DNA of 64,000 nucleotides, from contig NZ_LT906473.1 in the NCBI RefSeq assembly GCF_900187295.1, positions 2,418,001 through 2,482,000 on the forward strand, written 5' to 3'. The DNA comes from Corynebacterium cystitidis (GTDB taxonomy: Bacteria; Actinomycetota; Actinomycetes; Mycobacteriales; Mycobacteriaceae). Below are positions 43,804 to 52,261 of this stretch, piece by piece. The notes below the pieces were generated by a model, which saw nothing but the letters and a program-made list of their open reading frames with translations, did not search any database and was not told the origin of the DNA. Numbering within the stretch: position 1 is the first letter of the stretch; each line of letters opens with the position of its first letter. The position numbers and the translations under genes are program-made.

Positions 43804-45365
43804 CAACCCCAAACTCTGCCATCGTGATTGGCGCGGGAGTCGCAGGGCTGGCCACCGCCGGGCTGCTGGCGAAACGCGGCATGGATGTGACCGTGATTGA
43901 GAAGAATGATCATGTTGGCGGGCGAGTCGATGAGATCACCGTTGATGGTTTCCGCTTTGAGGCAGGGCCTTCGTGGTACCTGATGCCCGAGGCTTTCGAC
44001 CACTTCTTTGAGCTGATGGGCACCTCCACCGAGGACGAACTAGACCTGACCCTGCTGGATCCTGGGTACCGCGTCTACTCTGAAGGCCAACCGCCGATTG
44101 ACCTGCCCTTTGGTGTGGATGCTGCCGCCGAGCTGTTTGAATCTATCGAAGAGGGTGCCGGGGATGCGCTGCGGGACTATCTGCGCAGTGCCGACGAGGT
44201 GTACCAGATTGCTCTCGACCGTTTCCTCTACACCACCTTCACTTCCCTGCGGCCGTTCCTGCATAAAGACGTGATTTCCCAAGCGCTGCGCCTGGTGGTG
44301 CTGCTGACAGAGTCGCTCAAAAGCTTCGTCGATGAGCGATTTACGGATACTCGCCTGCGCCAAATCCTGCAATACCCGGCGGTTTTCCTGTCTTCGCGAC
44401 CCAAAAAGGCACCCAGCATGTACCACCTGATGAGCCACACCGACATCACCTTGGGCGTGCGCTACCCACAGGGCGGATTCGTTTCGATCATTCGTGCTTT
44501 AGAGCGGTTGGCGGTGCGCCACGGTGCCAAGATTCGGCTGGGCACCGAGGCCACCGCGATTGTTGTTGAGGATGGACAGGCGCGCGGGGTGCGGGTGCTT
44601 AACGACGGCGGCGTGGCCGAACTTCGCGCCGATATCGTGATCAGTGCTGCCGATCTGAACCACACCGAAAATTCGCTGTTACCGAAGAAACTACGCACGT
44701 ACAACAAGCGCTACTTTGCCCGGCGCGACCCCGGCCTCGGAGTTGTGCTTGCCCTAGTGGGGGTCAGCGGTGAATTGCCTGAGCTGCCGCACCATACGCT
44801 GATGTTTTCTGAAGATTGGTCGCAGGATTTCGCTGTGGTCTACGACGGGCCGCAGGCCACGCGCCCGAGCGGTGCGTCACGCTCCATCTACATCTGCAAG
44901 CCTTCTGCTACCGACGATTCGGTAGCGCCTACCGGGCACGAGAATCTCTTTGTGCTCATCCCAGTGGCTGCTGATGATTCGCTTGGCCATGGCGATGCCT
45001 ATACAGGCCAGGCAAGCCCAGCGGTTGAGGCAATTGTTGATGAAGCACTAGAGCAGATCGGCCAGTGGGCGGGTATTGAAGATTTGGGGCAGCGTGTCGT
45101 CGTCAAGCGATCCATTGGCCCGGCAGACTTTGCCGACAGGTACCACTCCTGGTCCGCCGGGGCCATCGGGCCAGCGCACATACTGAGCCAATCGGCGTTT
45201 TTCCGCGGCAAGAATGTCTCATCCAAGGTTCGAGGGCTGTACTACGCGGGCCAAACCACCGTGCCTGGGGTGGGCGTGCCCATGTGTTTGATCTCTGCCG
45301 AAAACGTGCTGAAGCGTATCGACGGCACTACCGACGCCGCCCCCATGGAGAGTATCAATGGCTAG
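43800..45365 (+). CDS. crtI: Phytoene desaturase
   Basis: A 521-aa CrtI-type flavoprotein. N-terminal FAD-binding motif GAGVAGLATAGLLAKRGMDVTVIEK and GGRVDEI; C-terminal CrtI signature YYAGQTTVPGVGVPMCL. It introduces four double bonds to give lycopene. It overlaps both neighbours. Confidence 0.95.
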   Translation: MTTPNSAIVIGAGVAGLATAGLLAKRGMDVTVIEKNDHVGGRVDEITVDGFRFEAGPSWYLMPEAFDHFFELMGTSTEDELDLTLLDPGYRVYSEGQPPIDLPFGVDAAAELFESIEEGAGDALRDYLRSADEVYQIALDRFLYTTFTSLRPFLHKDVISQALRLVVLLTESLKSFVDERFTDTRLRQILQYPAVFLSSRPKKAPSMYHLMSHTDITLGVRYPQGGFVSIIRALERLAVRHGAKIRLGTEATAIVVEDGQARGVRVLNDGGVAELRADIVISAADLNHTENSLLPKKLRTYNKRYFARRDPGLGVVLALVGVSGELPELPHHTLMFSEDWSQDFAVVYDGPQATRPSGASRSIYICKPSATDDSVAPTGHENLFVLIPVAADDSLGHGDAYTGQASPAVEAIVDEALEQIGQWAGIEDLGQRVVVKRSIGPADFADRYHSWSAGAIGPAHILSQSAFFRGKNVSSKVRGLYYAGQTTVPGVGVPMCLISAENVLKRIDGTTDAAPMESING

Positions 45366-45666
45366 TGCCTACCTGTTTATTCTGCTCGCGACGATTGGCT
45401 GCATGGTGCTGTGCGACTGGCGCTGGAAGCTGGCATTTTTCGCCGATGCCCGGCGCGCCACCATCCTTTCTGTGGTGCTGGTAGGTGCGTTTCTGCTGTG
45501 GGATGTCCTCGGCATTGCCACAGGCACCTTCTACCGCGGGGATGCTGACTATATGACTGGGATTTTGTTGGGTCCAGAAATGCCGATCGAAGAACCGATT
45601 TTCCTGTTCTTCCTGGTTTATCTGCTGATGAACTTAACTTCTGGGGCCCGGCAGGTGATCCGATGA
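45358..45666 (+). CDS. crtYe: C50 carotenoid epsilon-cyclase subunit CrtYe
   Basis: A 102-aa protein with three membrane helices and the motif PIEEPIFLFFLVYL of the heterodimeric lycopene-type cyclases. It acts with CrtYf on flavuxanthin, forming epsilon rings. Overlaps crtI by 8 bp and crtYf by 4 bp. Confidence 0.92.
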   Translation: MASAYLFILLATIGCMVLCDWRWKLAFFADARRATILSVVLVGAFLLWDVLGIATGTFYRGDADYMTGILLGPEMPIEEPIFLFFLVYLLMNLTSGARQVIR

Positions 45667-45956
45667 CCTACCTGCTCATCTCCCTGCCTTTTCTTATAGT
45701 CGCAGTACTGGTGTGGGTGCAGCGACACCATGTGTACCGCAGGCAGCCCGCGGTGACTCTGCTCGTGCTGGCGATCGTCACGGTTCTCACCATTATTTTT
45801 GACAATCTGATGATTGCTTTTGGCAACGTCGACTACGGCACCGAACAAAATCTGGGCATCTACCTTGGCCTGATGCCCATTGAAGACCTGTTCTACCCAC
45901 TCTTTGCCACCCTCATCATTACCGCCGTGTGGCCACCTCAAGAAAGGCGCCGTTAA
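45663..45956 (+). CDS. crtYf: C50 carotenoid epsilon-cyclase subunit CrtYf
   Basis: A 97-aa, three-helix partner of CrtYe with the matching PIEDLFYPLFATLI motif. TAA stop overlaps the crtEb ATG by one base. Confidence 0.92.
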   Translation: MTYLLISLPFLIVAVLVWVQRHHVYRRQPAVTLLVLAIVTVLTIIFDNLMIAFGNVDYGTEQNLGIYLGLMPIEDLFYPLFATLIITAVWPPQERRR

Positions 45957-46816
45957 TGTCGCTGTTTGGCACTATCCTGGCCGCATCGCGCCCGATCAGC
46001 TGGATCAACACCGCCTTCCCTTTCGCCGCTGCTTACCTTTTAGTAGGCGGTGGGTTTACGTGGCAGTTGATCGTCGGCACGCTGTTCTTCCTTATTCCCT
46101 ACAACATTGCGATCTACGGCATCAACGATGTTTTTGATTACGAATCCGACCTGCGCAACCCCCGCAAAGGCGGAATTGAAGGCTCTGTGCTGCACCCCAA
46201 GTGGCACAAGCCGGTGCTGTGGGCCTCAGTGATCACCACCGTGCCGTTTTTGGTTGTGCTGGTTATTGGGGGCACGTGGATGTCTACTGCTTGGCTTGCA
46301 GTGTCCATGTTTTCGGTTGTTGCTTATTCAGTCGCGGGCCTGCGGTTTAAAGAAAAACCCGTGCTTGATTCAGTGACGTCTTCCGCGCACTTCACCACAC
46401 CGGCGCTGGTCGGAGCCACCATGGTCGTCCCAACACCGGGGTTAGTGTTCTGGGGCGCAATTGGCGCATTCTTCCTCTGGGGTATGGCCTCGCACGCCTT
46501 CGGGGCTGTGCAAGACATCACGGCTGACCGGCAGGCGGGTTTATCGTCGATAGCAACTGAGCTGGGGGCGCGCACAGTGACACGCTTGACCGTGGTGTTG
46601 TATGCCGCTGCTTCTGCTCTGCTGCTTTTCCTGCCTTTTCCGGGGTGGATTATCTCGCTGGTGGGTCTGGGGTATGTTGCCAATGCTGCACGCTTTTGGA
46701 ATGTGACCGATGTGAAGTGCGAAGTCACACGCAAGGGCTGGCGTGTGTTTCTTTGGCTCAACTACGTTGTTGGCGCGATAGTGACCATTGCTTTGCTGGC
46801 AGCGCTGGCTGGGTAG
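45956..46816 (+). CDS. crtEb: Lycopene elongase (UbiA-type prenyltransferase)
   Basis: A 286-aa polytopic membrane protein of the UbiA superfamily. Asp-rich motif NDVFDYESDLRNPRKGG binds the prenyl diphosphate. It adds two C5 units to lycopene to give the C50 skeleton flavuxanthin. Last gene of the carotenoid operon. The ATG at 45956 overlaps the crtYf stop. Confidence 0.93.
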   Translation: MSLFGTILAASRPISWINTAFPFAAAYLLVGGGFTWQLIVGTLFFLIPYNIAIYGINDVFDYESDLRNPRKGGIEGSVLHPKWHKPVLWASVITTVPFLVVLVIGGTWMSTAWLAVSMFSVVAYSVAGLRFKEKPVLDSVTSSAHFTTPALVGATMVVPTPGLVFWGAIGAFFLWGMASHAFGAVQDITADRQAGLSSIATELGARTVTRLTVVLYAAASALLLFLPFPGWIISLVGLGYVANAARFWNVTDVKCEVTRKGWRVFLWLNYVVGAIVTIALLAALAG

Positions 46817-46988
46817 GGCGCTGGGTGGCCGGGTAGGCATAAATTTTGCCGATCGATCAGGACTCTGTCTCGTTGATCCGCTGTGGTGAAACTTGAATCC
46901 TGACTTGCTTACATCGCTACCGGAAGAACTGTGTAAACTCTTAGGCGATTCAATTTAAATTACTCGCTCTATTTGCTAAAGTGGGGAC

Positions 46989-47048
46989 AACGCGTCTGCC
47001 GTTGACCCTCCACTTATTCAGGAGAGCGCCGATGACAGGCGCGTTTTA
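46989..47048 (+). promoter_or_regulatory. Terminator-like hairpin in the leader of the NYN gene
   Basis: AACGCGTCTG pairs with CAGGCGCGTT (one G-U) around a 37-nt loop, and TTTTATATT follows. It lies 20 bp before the NYN start codon, upstream of its ribosome-binding site, so it may be an attenuator or the end of a short RNA. Confidence 0.5.
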
Positions 47049-47065
47049 TATTCTTTAGGAGAGAG

Positions 47066-47839
47066 ATGGTTCGCTCTTTCAGACCAATAATTACTTCAGT
47101 CTTGGTAGATGGTGGATTTTATCGCTATAGGGCTTATTCCCTTTTCGGCGATAAGAGTGCTGCCGCTCGCGCTGATGAGTTGCTCAAGTACTGTCACCGA
47201 CACATTAGAAAATCACAAAGCTCGCTATATCGAATCTATTACTACGACTGCCCTCCCTCCGATAAAGTAGTCTTCCATCCTTTGACTCGACAACAGGTCA
47301 ATCTTCGCCAGACTGATACATACGCGTGGACGAATGAGTTCTTCAGCGAGTTAACTAAGAAAAGAAAAGTTGCACTACGGCGTGGCGAACAGTTGGAATC
47401 TCAAAATGAATACCAGTTAAAGTCGACCCCTCTCAAGAAACTTCTGAACCCGGAATCCGGATTCTCCCTCGAAGACCTCCGTGAATCTGACTTCACTCTC
47501 GACATCGTGCAAAAAGGGGTCGATATGAGGCTTGGTCTCGATATTGCGACGCTTGCCGAGCGCGGAATCGTCAACCAAATAGTGATGATTGCTGGAGATA
47601 GTGACTTCGTTCCGGCTGCCAAGCATGCTAGAAGAGAGGGAATTGACTTCATTCTTGATCCCATGTGGAATCCCATAACGCCAAGCTTGAGCGAACATGT
47701 CGACGGGATTCGACAATGCGTCGTTAAACCACCAAATAACAAAACCGACCCTTTACATGTGGAGCACGAGGATACTGAAGCCTTGGACCATAGTGTTGAG
47801 ATCCCGGAGCAAGTTGAATTCGACGAAGAAGAACTTTAA
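47066..47839 (+). CDS. NYN-domain (PIN-like) ribonuclease
   Basis: A 257-aa protein of the NYN/LabA family. Acidic active-site residues: Asp in VLVDGGFYRYR near residue 15, Asp of KGVDMRLGLD (about 152-160), and Asp-Ser-Asp in MIAGDSDFVPAAKHA (about 178). Such proteins are metal-dependent RNases; many sit in defence or RNA-quality islands. The C-terminal tail is strongly acidic. AGGAGAGAG precedes the ATG. AT content is higher than in the adjacent crt genes, which suggests acquisition. Confidence 0.88.
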   Translation: MVRSFRPIITSVLVDGGFYRYRAYSLFGDKSAAARADELLKYCHRHIRKSQSSLYRIYYYDCPPSDKVVFHPLTRQQVNLRQTDTYAWTNEFFSELTKKRKVALRRGEQLESQNEYQLKSTPLKKLLNPESGFSLEDLRESDFTLDIVQKGVDMRLGLDIATLAERGIVNQIVMIAGDSDFVPAAKHARREGIDFILDPMWNPITPSLSEHVDGIRQCVVKPPNNKTDPLHVEHEDTEALDHSVEIPEQVEFDEEEL

Positions 47840-48113
47840 ATTTTTCCCGGCTCTAAAATCAGAAGATTTGAGGAGTGCGCTCCAACTGTGGGGATCAGCG
47901 ACAAGCTGCATACGTCTAGTTCAAGGCCCAATAGGCCCGCCCAGAACTTGCTTACCTACTATTCACGGCGTGTGCCATCTTAAGTTCATAGTCTCGGGGA
48001 TCAATACTTTGAGACTCAAGAAAATCATCGAGTAAAAATTCTCCGGGTTAAAGACAAAATTGTCTGCTGAGGCCGTCGTCAATTGATCGTCGTTAAGCGC
48101 CCGCCACCAACAA
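47840..48113. other. Gene-free stretch between the NYN gene and hipBA
   Basis: No frame here has a start signal or recognisable motif, and I see no clear terminator after the NYN gene. Confidence 0.4.
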
Positions 48114-48193
48114 GTCACCGTACAGTGACTTTACCGAATGTCACCGATCGATAACTTTACAACTTGACACCGCTCGGTGACATTCACTACAGT
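48114..48193 (+). promoter_or_regulatory. hipBA promoter with two inverted repeats
   Basis: TTGACA (48164-48169) and TACAGT (48188-48193) are spaced 18 bp and end 10 bp before the hipB ATG, so the mRNA is nearly leaderless. GTCAC-N6-GTGAC (48114-48129) and a longer repeat AATGTCACCGA (48137-48147) with TCGGTGACATT (48174-48184) frame the -35 box. These are natural HipB operators. Confidence 0.65.
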
Positions 48194-48203
48194 TGGGCCG
48201 CAT

Positions 48204-48503
48204 ATGGATCGTAGAGCAACCCCGCGAACAGTAGAAACAGTCGCCGAACTTGCAGCAGCAATCAGGCAGCGACGCCTTGAACAAGACTGGACCCAACAAC
48301 AGCTCGCCGAGAAAATCGGCTGCAGCAGGAAATGGGTCATTGACCTCGAACAAGGAAAAACCACCGTTGAACTCCTCCCAGTGCTTGATGCCATTAGTGT
48401 CTTAGGCCTGGAAATCACACTGAGTGTAAAGGCAGAGACAGCCCATGCCCCCAACCCGTTTCCTGGAAGCGCACGTCGACGGCCACCCAATCGGCCGATT
48501 TGA
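48204..48503 (+). CDS. hipB: HipB-like antitoxin, XRE-family regulator
   Basis: A 99-aa protein with a helix-turn-helix of the XRE type: RRLEQDWTQQQLAEKIGCSRKWVIDLEQGK. Antitoxin and autorepressor of HipA by family. The ATG at 48204 is chosen because the promoter lies between it and the upstream in-frame ATG (48177). Its end overlaps hipA by 59 bp. Confidence 0.88.
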   Translation: MDRRATPRTVETVAELAAAIRQRRLEQDWTQQQLAEKIGCSRKWVIDLEQGKTTVELLPVLDAISVLGLEITLSVKAETAHAPNPFPGSARRRPPNRPI

Positions 48504-49734
48504 GGAACACAACGGCCAGATCACCTTCCGATACTCAGAAAGCGCAACGTTCCCTATTTCTCTATCCATGCCATTAAGCGCCTCCGAGCACAAGAACAGG
48601 GCCGCCTACCCGTTTCTCTGGGGTTTACTTCCAGACAACCAGGAAGCCCTCTCAGCCATGGCCCAGGAAGCATTAACCTCGCCCAATTCTGTTTTGGGCC
48701 TCTTAAACTATCACGGTGGCGACGTAGCGGGAGCACTTCAACTATTGCCCTCAGGTGAAGCTTCACGCGATGCCACGCGAATAAGCACTACTGACACCCC
48801 TGCCCGCCTTTCCGACGATCAGCTAGAGACAATCCTGGCTGGAACGCTGAGACGATACCACGGCCAACCTTCACCCAACCTCGCCGCAGATTTCACGTTC
48901 AGCATCGCAGGAGCCCAACCGAAAATTGCTTTAACAGCCGACCAGGAAGGAATTTTTCTCCCCCCAACTAAGAAGCACGCCACTACACATATCATTAAAC
49001 CCGCTGACCCACGCAGTGACTACTACATTAGGGATATCGATAGCCTCGAGGTGATCTGTCTGGATGCAGCGTTTCGCATCGGGTTACCTGCCACTGAAGC
49101 TCGTAGATGGCATGCCCCCTCCGGCGATCTAACAGCCACGATCTTGACTCGCTATGACCGCCACCTAGCCGATGATGGCATAGTCTATCGGTTCCACCAG
49201 GAGGACTTCTGCCAAGCGCTCAGTGTGATGCCGGATAAGAAGTACCAGCACCGCTACGGTGGCCCTGGACTTGCCGACATGCGGAATGCCCTCCAGAAAA
49301 ACGTCAGCCCTGCTCATCGCACGGAAGTTCTTGCAGACTTATTCATGCTGATTGTCTACAATGTTGGGATTTTAGGTACGGACGCTCATGCAAAAAACTA
49401 TTCCATCATGCTCGGGACTGCAGGCGCGCTTGAAATCGCCCCGCTCTATGATTCCATCTCTGCTGCCACATTGCTTACTGGTGAGAAACGCGCTTACTTT
49501 CCTATGAAGATTGGTAAAAGCTACGCCTTTGATGAGATGACACCAATCGGACTAGTAGAAGCAGGGGTACAATTCGGGCTTTCCGACGAGACAGCTGCCG
49601 AGATTGTCTCCAGCGTTTTAGCAAACATCCCAACCGGTATTGAAGCCGCTGCCGATGCACTAGGGGAACACGAGCTGGGCCAAAAGGTCCTTGATGGCAT
49701 TGCCCGCTTCTCGCCCGTGCGCTTCATGAACTAG
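48445..49734 (+). CDS. hipA: HipA-like serine/threonine kinase toxin
   Basis: A 429-aa full-length HipA protein. N-terminal subdomain (about 1-100), P-loop-like GAQPKIAL (about 150), catalytic TDAHAKNYS (Asp and Asn of the HRDxxxN-type loop) and metal-binding PLYDSISA. E. coli HipA phosphorylates glutamyl-tRNA synthetase and induces persistence; the target here is unknown. All key residues are present, so it is probably active. A strong terminator and tRNA-Ser(UGA) follow. Confidence 0.9.
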   Translation: MPPTRFLEAHVDGHPIGRFEEHNGQITFRYSESATFPISLSMPLSASEHKNRAAYPFLWGLLPDNQEALSAMAQEALTSPNSVLGLLNYHGGDVAGALQLLPSGEASRDATRISTTDTPARLSDDQLETILAGTLRRYHGQPSPNLAADFTFSIAGAQPKIALTADQEGIFLPPTKKHATTHIIKPADPRSDYYIRDIDSLEVICLDAAFRIGLPATEARRWHAPSGDLTATILTRYDRHLADDGIVYRFHQEDFCQALSVMPDKKYQHRYGGPGLADMRNALQKNVSPAHRTEVLADLFMLIVYNVGILGTDAHAKNYSIMLGTAGALEIAPLYDSISAATLLTGEKRAYFPMKIGKSYAFDEMTPIGLVEAGVQFGLSDETAAEIVSSVLANIPTGIEAAADALGEHELGQKVLDGIARFSPVRFMN

Positions 49735-49781
49735 TGGGGCAATACCCGCGATAGCCTCCGTACGGCAAGCACCTGATAAGT

Positions 49782-49820
49782 ACACCGCAGGCTGCTTGGA
49801 TCAGAAGCAGCCTGCGGTGT
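49782..49820. terminator. Terminator between hipA and tRNA-Ser(UGA)
   Basis: A perfect 15-bp stem, ACACCGCAGGCTGCT with AGCAGCCTGCGGTGT, with a 9-nt loop. It can serve convergent transcripts from both sides. Confidence 0.85.
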
Positions 49821-49830
49821 TGCGCACATA

Positions 49831-49918
49831 TGGCGGAGACGAGGGGATTTGAACCCCTGGAGGTGTGACCCTCGCTGGTTTTCAAGACCAGTGCATTCGG
49901 CCGCTCTGCCACGTCTCC
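49831..49918 (-). tRNA. tRNA-Ser (anticodon TGA)
   Basis: Acceptor GGAGACG/CGTCTCC, anticodon loop CTTGAAA on CTGGT/ACCAG, long variable arm, T arm AGGGG TTCAAAT CCCCT, discriminator G, encoded CCA. Confidence 0.95.
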
Positions 49919-49990
49919 CTAACACCGACCAAAATCAGTGCTTGAAAGATTCTAACCTACACCCCCGCCATAATGGCTAATCTGGTCCCC

Positions 49991-50983
49991 ATGAGCGAAA
50001 CAATCCCAGCAACCGTTCCAACAACTATGAAAGCAATCACCCAGACTGACCCGGACAATCCGCGCTCCCTCGAGCTTGCCGACGTTGCCACCCCCACCCT
50101 TCAGCCGGGCGAAGTCCTCGTCAAAGTCGCCGCTGCTGGTGTCAACCGTGCCGACCTTGTGCAAGCCCAGGGCAACTACCCACCCCCGAAGGGCGAATCA
50201 GAGATCATCGGCTTGGAGTGCGCGGGCACCATCGCCGATGCCGGCGACACAGGACGCGAAGTCGGCGAAGAAGTCGGATGCTTGCTCGCCGGTGGCGGAT
50301 ACGCCGAGTACGTCGCGGTGCCAGTAGGCCAACTCGTGCCCATCCCCAAGGGCTTCAGTCTTACTGACACCGCCTCCATCGTGGAGGCGGCCACCACGGT
50401 ATGGTCGAACGTCGGCATGCTCGCAGGACTCACAGAAGGCATGCGCGTGCTCATCCACGGCGGAGGTGGAGGCATTGGCTCTTTTGCAATCCAGATGTGC
50501 AAGGCGATGGGCGCAGAAGTAGCCACCACGGCAGGCTCGGCAGAGAAACTCGCCCACGCCCGCGAACTGGGCGCGGATATCACCATTAACTACAAGGAAG
50601 AGTCATTCGTCGACAAGCTCAAAGGCTCCTGCGATATCATCTTGGACATCATCGGCGGACCCTACCTGGAAGACAACGTGCGCTGCCTGGGTCTTGATGG
50701 CACGCTGGTGGTCATCGCGGTCCAAGGCGGGCCGAAAGGTACGCTGCCTGTGGCACGCATGATGCCGCGGCGCCAGTCGGTGCACGCGACCACACTGCGC
50801 GCACGCCCTGTGGAGCAGAAGGCGGAAATTTGCGCGTCTACCGTGGAGCATGTGTGGACACTGATTGAGCAGGGCAAGATCCGCACCACGATCGACAAGA
50901 CACTTCCGCTTGCCGACGCAGCACGCGCCCACGAGCTGCTAGATTCCGGCACGGTGACCGGCAAACTAGTGCTCGTGGTGTAG
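49991..50983 (+). CDS. qor: NADPH:quinone oxidoreductase, zinc-free MDR family
   Basis: About 330 aa, a medium-chain reductase of the zeta-crystallin/PIG3 type. GroES-like N domain (VNRADLVQAQGNYPPPKG), Rossmann motif HGGGGGIGSFAIQ, no zinc-ligand Cys. It reduces quinones with NADPH. It corresponds in position to Rv3777 of M. tuberculosis, beside the PLP-fold gene and wzm/wzt. Possible starts at 49973, 49991 and 50027; a CATAAT at about 49968 suggests a short leader. Confidence 0.87.
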   Translation: MSETIPATVPTTMKAITQTDPDNPRSLELADVATPTLQPGEVLVKVAAAGVNRADLVQAQGNYPPPKGESEIIGLECAGTIADAGDTGREVGEEVGCLLAGGGYAEYVAVPVGQLVPIPKGFSLTDTASIVEAATTVWSNVGMLAGLTEGMRVLIHGGGGGIGSFAIQMCKAMGAEVATTAGSAEKLAHARELGADITINYKEESFVDKLKGSCDIILDIIGGPYLEDNVRCLGLDGTLVVIAVQGGPKGTLPVARMMPRRQSVHATTLRARPVEQKAEICASTVEHVWTLIEQGKIRTTIDKTLPLADAARAHELLDSGTVTGKLVLVV

Positions 50984-50993
50984 GTGCTGGTGC

Positions 50994-52250
50994 TTACGCT
51001 GCGACCATCTCCGCTTCGTCGTAAAGCTCAGGCGCTAGCGCACCCTTGGAAGCAAAGGTGATCACTGCAGCTATCGCCAGCAGCACCGTACAGATGATCA
51101 GCAAAGTAATCATCGATGCCTGGGCCAAGATCGCACCACCAGCAGCAGAAGCGATCATGATGGAGAAATTAAAGGTGGCCGACTGAATCGAGGTGGCCAC
51201 AGCTTTACCGCTTTTCACCTGGCGAGTGGTGGCAGCCTGGAACACCGAGACTAGCGCACCGAAACCAAAGCCCCACACGATGAAGCAGATGTGCGCCAGC
51301 ACAACTGTGCCACCAGCAAACGCGAACACTAGGAATGCTAAACCGCCAAGGCCCAGCATGGCAGTAATCAGCTGGCGCAAGTGAGAGTCCGAAAAGCGCG
51401 CGGCGGCGAATACCGAGATGAAACAGCCGATACCAAACAGGATCTGCGCCAACGCCAAGCTGGGGAACTCAATGGTGTCCACCAGGTTGGTGATGTACAC
51501 ATAAATGGCGTAGTTTGCCACCACTGCAAGCAGCGTCAACAGCACAACAAGCAGCACACCACGGTTGCGGATGATGGTCCACACCGAGTTTTCTTTGGAG
51601 CGGGCCTCACCCGGGGCCTCAGGCACGACGAGCAGCATGAGCAGGAAAATGAGGACCGTCATGACACCCAGGGTGTGGAACTCCACCCGCCAACCAAAGC
51701 TGAGGCCGACCCAGGTCATCGCAGGCACACCAATCGACATACCTACGGTAGTACCGGCCATGATAATTGCGGTAGCTTGTCCTGCCCGTTCCTGGGGTAC
51801 CAGTTTCATGCCGAAGGCCGCGATCATCGGCCACAGCACACCGGCGCACACACCACCAAGCAAGCGGCCCACCAGGGCCATAGCATAGGTGGTGGAAATC
51901 GCCACGATGAAGTTGGACAGGGCAAACCCAACCAGCAAGATCAGCAGCAGTCGCTTTCGCGGCATAGTCACTGTTAACGCGATGAGCGGGATGGCCGAAA
52001 GGGCAGACGCAATGGCGTAAACGCCAACAAGGTTGCCTGCCTGAGCTTCAGTAATATTGAGCCCTTCCATCAGTTGCGGCAAGATGCCCGAAGGCACAAG
52101 CTCTGACAGGATCGCCATCATCGTCACTGTTGCCATGGAGACTAGGACGAAGAAAGACACTCCTGTGCGCGCAGTGGTGGGCCCAGCGTTTACAGCATCA
52201 GCAGCCGCAGTTGTGTGATTTCTTGAATTGTCATGAGGTTGGGAAGCCAT
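50994..52250 (-). CDS. MFS transporter (DHA1-like)
   Basis: A 418-aa membrane protein with about 12 helices and the loop-2 motif GRLLGGVCAGVLWP between helices 4 and 5. It resembles drug/sugar efflux MFS proteins of the AraJ/SotB group. It begins 11 bp after the codA stop and is therefore the second gene of a codA-MFS pair. Whether it moves a pyrimidine or its product is unknown. Confidence 0.88.
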   Translation of the reverse strand: MASQPHDNSRNHTTAAADAVNAGPTTARTGVSFFVLVSMATVTMMAILSELVPSGILPQLMEGLNITEAQAGNLVGVYAIASALSAIPLIALTVTMPRKRLLLILLVGFALSNFIVAISTTYAMALVGRLLGGVCAGVLWPMIAAFGMKLVPQERAGQATAIIMAGTTVGMSIGVPAMTWVGLSFGWRVEFHTLGVMTVLIFLLMLLVVPEAPGEARSKENSVWTIIRNRGVLLVVLLTLLAVVANYAIYVYITNLVDTIEFPSLALAQILFGIGCFISVFAAARFSDSHLRQLITAMLGLGGLAFLVFAFAGGTVVLAHICFIVWGFGFGALVSVFQAATTRQVKSGKAVATSIQSATFNFSIMIASAAGGAILAQASMITLLIICTVLLAIAAVITFASKGALAPELYDEAEMVAA

Positions 52251-52261
52251 CGTTGCTCGAC

